From positions 1 to 6,906 of the forward strand of contig JAJRUY010000143.1 of the NCBI GenBank assembly GCA_024277555.1: a DNA stretch of 6,906 nucleotides, in the 5' to 3' direction. Position 1 is the stretch's first letter. Every line of letters starts with the position of its first letter. A model generated the notes under the pieces. It was not told where the DNA came from. It made no database searches and saw only the letters and a list, made by a program, of their open reading frames with translations. A program made the position numbers and the translations under genes. Below are positions 6,193-6,906 of this stretch, piece after piece. This stretch comes from Gammaproteobacteria bacterium. GTDB taxonomy: Bacteria > Pseudomonadota > Gammaproteobacteria > Chromatiales > Chromatiaceae.

Positions 6193-6906
6193 ATGAAAAA
6201 TCTGGATCCAGGTAAGGCCAGTGTGTATCTGGTAGGCAGTGGTATTGCTTCTTTGGCAAGTGCGGTATATCTGGTGAAGGATGCCGGATTGGAAGGAAAG
6301 AATATTCATATCATGGAACAACGGGATCTTGCCGGTGGTGCGCTGGACGGTTCTGGTGATGCGGCACAAGGCTATGTGATCCGTGGCGGCCGCATGCATG
6401 AAGAACACTATGTTTGCTACTGGGATCTGCTTTCCCATATCCCGTCTCTGGAAGATCCGGAGTTGTCGGTGACGGAAGAATGCAAGGCGTTCAATGCAAA
6501 GTATGTTTCCAATGCCAAGGCTCGCCTGCTGCGCAGCGGGGAGATTCTGGATGTGTCCTCCTATGGTCTGAGTAAAGGCGATCAGGCAGCGATGCTAAAG
6601 CTGTGGTTTGCTCCGGAGATCATTCTCGGTGACAAGCGCATAGAAGACTGGTTCTCGGCCCACTTCTTCGAGAGCAATTTCTGGCTGTTGTGGACCAGCA
6701 TGTTTGCCTTCCAGAAATGGAGCAGCCTGGCGGAAATGAGGCGGTATTTCATTCGCTTCATTCATCTGCTTCCGGGCATGAACAAGCTGGAAAACATCTT
6801 GCGCACCAAATACAACCAGTACGATTCCGTGGTGCTGCCCTTGCGCCGTTGGCTGGAGGGGCAGGGCGTGCAATTTGAAATGCAGCGCCAGGTCGTCAAT
6901 ATTGAA
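6193..6906 (+). CDS. ohyA: Oleate hydratase (MCRA family), N-terminal part, cut by window edge
   Basis: This is the first 238 codons of an FAD-dependent fatty-acid hydratase that adds water to the cis-9 double bond of oleate-type acids to give 10-hydroxy acids; it is usually 530-650 residues, so more than half is missing to the right. The FAD-binding start VYLVGSGIASLASAVYL (11-27) shows the GxGxxS loop, and the acidic end of the second strand is Glu42 in HIMEQ, followed by DLAGGALDG. Further landmarks are RGGRMHEEH (64-72), IPSLEDP, SNFWLLWTSMFAF, EMRRYFIRFIHLLPG (181-195) and TKYNQYDSVVLP. Tyr185 in MRRYF matches the catalytic Tyr of studied enzymes. In those, the motif reads RGGREMENH, whose first Glu is catalytic; here that position is Met68. 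The short N-terminus and this Met resemble the short Rhodococcus-type hydratases as I recall them. ATG at 6193 has AGGAG nine bases upstream. It is divergent from mtfA across a 78-base gap. Confidence 0.93.
   Translation, partial: MKNLDPGKASVYLVGSGIASLASAVYLVKDAGLEGKNIHIMEQRDLAGGALDGSGDAAQGYVIRGGRMHEEHYVCYWDLLSHIPSLEDPELSVTEECKAFNAKYVSNAKARLLRSGEILDVSSYGLSKGDQAAMLKLWFAPEIILGDKRIEDWFSAHFFESNFWLLWTSMFAFQKWSSLAEMRRYFIRFIHLLPGMNKLENILRTKYNQYDSVVLPLRRWLEGQGVQFEMQRQVVNIE

Noticed and set aside
6595..6873. Minus-strand open frame of 92 codons and plus-strand frame of 62 codons inside the oleate hydratase
   Set aside because: Both are shadows of the continuous hydratase reading frame, which runs open from 6193 to the window end.

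Overview
The window looks like chromosomal DNA of a gammaproteobacterium of moderately high GC (upper fifties percent, judged by eye). The YadG/YadH proteins resemble the E. coli pair along their full length, and AsmA and MtfA homologues are typical proteobacterial genes. No phage, transposon, CRISPR or RNA gene was seen. A more exact taxonomic placement is not possible from this sequence alone.

Layout. At the left edge, on the minus strand, lies a wrecked TSUP-family (TauE/SafE/YfcA-type) membrane permease. It keeps the N-terminal and mid-protein signature motifs but carries a +1 frameshift, a deletion of roughly 100 residues and an early stop. Divergent from it is a tight plus-strand operon of four genes (281-5326) joined by stop/start overlaps of 4, 1 and 4 bases: an ABC ATPase (yadG-like), its ABC-2 permease (yadH-like), a 12-helix UMF1-type major facilitator and a 698-residue AsmA-family protein. 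Facing the operon's end, only 14 bases away, is a minus-strand MtfA-type zinc peptidase. Divergent from mtfA, across a 78-base gap, starts an oleate hydratase gene that runs off the right edge after 238 codons.

How they fit together. The overlapping starts imply that the ABC exporter, the MFS carrier and the AsmA protein are translated from one message. AsmA-family proteins are linked to phospholipid and outer-membrane homeostasis, so an envelope-related export role is a reasonable inference, but the substrate cannot be read from the sequence. Oleate hydratase hydrates unsaturated fatty acids, which gives the right side a possible lipid theme. MtfA is known in E. coli as a peptidase that binds the glucose repressor Mlc.

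Most notable points: the oleate hydratase has Met where the well-studied enzymes have the catalytic Glu; the TSUP gene is a clear relic; and the mtfA/ohyA gap holds a consensus TATAAT for mtfA overlapping a weaker candidate -10 for ohyA. I did not find a wholly new system in the window.
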